Source: DATKXO01 sp035528995 (GTDB taxonomy: Bacteria; Planctomycetota; Phycisphaerae; UBA1845). From it: a stretch of DNA of 24,363 nt. The position numbers and the translations under genes were made by a program. Position 1 is the first letter of the stretch. Every line of letters starts with the position of its first letter. This document shows positions 24,201-24,363 of the stretch, one piece after another. The DNA lies in assembly GCA_035528995.1 (NCBI GenBank), contig DATKXO010000097.1, positions 1-24,363 on the forward strand, read 5' to 3'. Under the pieces are notes generated by a model. It was not told the origin of the DNA. It worked only from the letters and a program-made list of their open reading frames with translations, and made no database searches.

Positions 24201-24363
24201 CCGGTACCTGCGGTTTCGGTAGCGTGAACATCGTCAGCGCGGAGACCTGCTACGATCACGGTGCCGGCTGCCCGGATCAGTGTCTGCCGCTCGAGTGCGA
24301 CACGGTCAGCCCGTATGACAACATTGAGCCGCGTCTGCAGTTGGCGATCCCGCCGATCGTGAA
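21278..24363 (+). CDS. Secreted EEP-family phosphodiesterase with MAM domain and cysteine-rich repeats (3' end outside the window)
   Basis: The frame stays open to the right edge, giving at least 1028 residues. A signal peptide ends near residue 33 (GTPAWA-YDP). Residues 45-340 are an endonuclease/exonuclease/phosphatase domain with every key motif: ATYNVHGD (N54), VFAEIPS (E85), LGVHLKC, NLGDFNLVGG (D222, N224), SPLDRIIF and ENTSDHLPI (D331, H332). It should hydrolyse phosphodiester or phosphomonoester bonds outside the cell. Residues about 345-420 are a cysteine-rich segment. Residues about 427-585 look like a MAM domain (TEDFEGGFGDWNNV at its start, NLTFWYHMYG, VTIRFRGVTGS, SDMAIDDITV at its end). 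From residue 588 cysteine-rich 53-residue repeats follow, probably disulfide-bonded and calcium-friendly because of many Asp residues. ATG 21278 is the only sensible start. Substrate, and whether it is anchored at the missing end, are unknown. Confidence 0.92.
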   Translation, partial: MSRSYGTSGPRGYSWILVCIGWCGVFGTPAWAYDPLNGDYSKDNPLDVRIATYNVHGDFIADASRDAAFNRVLAAVAPDIIVFAEIPSDTVESQIPGRLDTVLPYGAGSWEVHGGIDTYGTRTVIASRFPLSLKRTDTIPASSTRGVTLALADLPDVDYPVDVYLLGVHLKCCGDPGGSEDDSRQASADAIANWLGDARGVSRPSGNNISLPADTPMVNLGDFNLVGGPQPENTLITGDIQDTSTYGPDVKGDWDVSDMTNLNPLDPFTGDNFTWQGSTSYDPSPLDRIIFTDSVAPVANSFILNTDTMTPAALAAAGLQAGDTLPENTSDHLPIAVDIRLVSSGCTTNGDCDDSLFCNGAETCDTNGVCQPGSDPCPGQLCNEVLDECGSCSGDPDCDDGNDCTVDTCAAGACFNDCPTTISSYPHTEDFEGGFGDWNNVGADDMDWTRLSGSTPSSSTGPSGDHTTGSGYYLYTEASNPNYPNKTALLVGPCLDLAGATDANLTFWYHMYGGGMGSLNVEVSANCIDWTSVFSASADHGDVWLEANVDLTAYVGSTVTIRFRGVTGSSYQSDMAIDDITVAVTSGCTGDPDCADGLYCNGVETCDTNGVCQPGTTVDCNDSVGCTDDSCNEGTDSCDNIPNNGLCDNSLYCDGTETCDPVSDCQPGTAVDCNDGVGCTDDSCNEGAGSCDNIPNNGLCDNGLYCDGAETCNPVSDCQPGTAVGCDDSVGCTDDSCNEGTDSCDNLPNDALCDNGLYCDGPETCDALLDCQVGTTVDCGDGVGCTDDSCNEDADSCDNIPNNGLCDNGLYCDGAETCDALLDCQAGTAVDCDDGVGCTDDSCNEGADSCDNIPNDSLCDNGLYCDGAETCDALLDCQAGTAVDCDDGVGCTDDSCNEGTDSCDNVPNDGLCDNGLYCDGAETCDPVSDCQAGTPVDCPDDGLFCTGDEFCDEEADACGHTGNPCDPPESCNEIAGTCGFGSVNIVSAETCYDHGAGCPDQCLPLECDTVSPYDNIEPRLQLAIPPIV
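23054..24091 (+). repeat. Tandem 159-bp repeats coding for a cysteine-rich 53-residue unit
   Basis: The codons CTG TGC recur at 23213, 23372, 23531, 23690, 23849 and 24008, exactly 159 bases apart, and a degenerate first copy begins at 23054. That gives one degenerate, five full and one partial copy. Each unit has about eight cysteines in a pattern such as LCDNGLYCDGAETCD then DCQAGTAVDC then GCTDDSCNEG. The copies around 23690-24007 are nearly identical, which suggests recent duplication or conversion. A related but irregular segment lies at about 22311-22530, before the MAM domain. Confidence 0.93.

Noticed and set aside
21701..24259. An 852-codon open frame on the - strand
   Set aside because: It is antisense to the EEP/MAM/repeat protein and stays open because of GC-rich third positions and the three-divisible repeat period. 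The + strand has complete catalytic motifs and a signal peptide; the antisense product is a low-complexity Val/Ala repeat.

Overview
The window is GC-rich, densely packed bacterial DNA. Several traits point to the Planctomycetota (perhaps Phycisphaerae-like), with moderate confidence: a soluble Ser/Thr kinase, eukaryote-like AAA ATPase and coiled-coil proteins, GT-C glycosyltransferases of the DUF2723 type, a secreted protein with a MAM domain and cysteine-rich tandem repeats, and a WWGG-type secreted beta-sandwich protein. No rRNA or phylogenetic marker is present to settle this, and I found no convincing tRNA, CRISPR array or insertion sequence.

Layout. 1-1329: 3' part of a membrane GGDEF diguanylate cyclase. 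1525-13453: thirteen genes on the + strand, mostly a few bases apart or overlapping: a membrane protein, a protein kinase with two C-terminal zinc ribbons, a membrane zinc-ribbon protein, a winged-helix/coiled-coil fusion, a second coiled-coil protein, a small membrane protein, a PspC-domain protein, a third coiled-coil protein, a zinc-ribbon membrane protein, two GT-C-type glycosyltransferases, a Vps4-like AAA ATPase with an N-terminal MIT domain, and an SPFH-like/beta-propeller protein. 13454-14308: a gap with one good promoter-like site. 14309-16342: a secreted beta-sandwich protein and a membrane-anchored protein. 16409-18661 (- strand): an M1-like zinc peptidase, probably a lipoprotein. 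18876-21060: a membrane protein and purD. 21278 to the right edge: a secreted endonuclease/exonuclease/phosphatase (EEP) protein with a MAM domain and 159-bp tandem repeats, running off the window.

The main discovery is that the 1525-13453 cluster looks like a bacterial ESCRT-III/Vps4 system. Three encoded proteins have ESCRT-III (Snf7/CHMP/CdvB)-like helical organisation. One is fused to a winged helix, as in CHMP7 or, in other order, archaeal CdvB. One ends in a MIM1-like LxxxLxxLK tail. Downstream in the same run lies an AAA ATPase with MIT domain, Vps4-type pore loop and Vps4-type C-terminal helix, lacking the Vps4 beta domain as archaeal CdvC does. PspC, SPFH-like and zinc-ribbon/kinase partners suggest a membrane-remodelling or membrane-stress machine under phosphorylation control. 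The known bacterial ESCRT-III relatives, PspA and Vipp1, have no dedicated Vps4, so a linked MIT-Vps4 with several ESCRT-III-like subunits would be new to my knowledge. All homology statements come from reading sequence patterns, not from searches.
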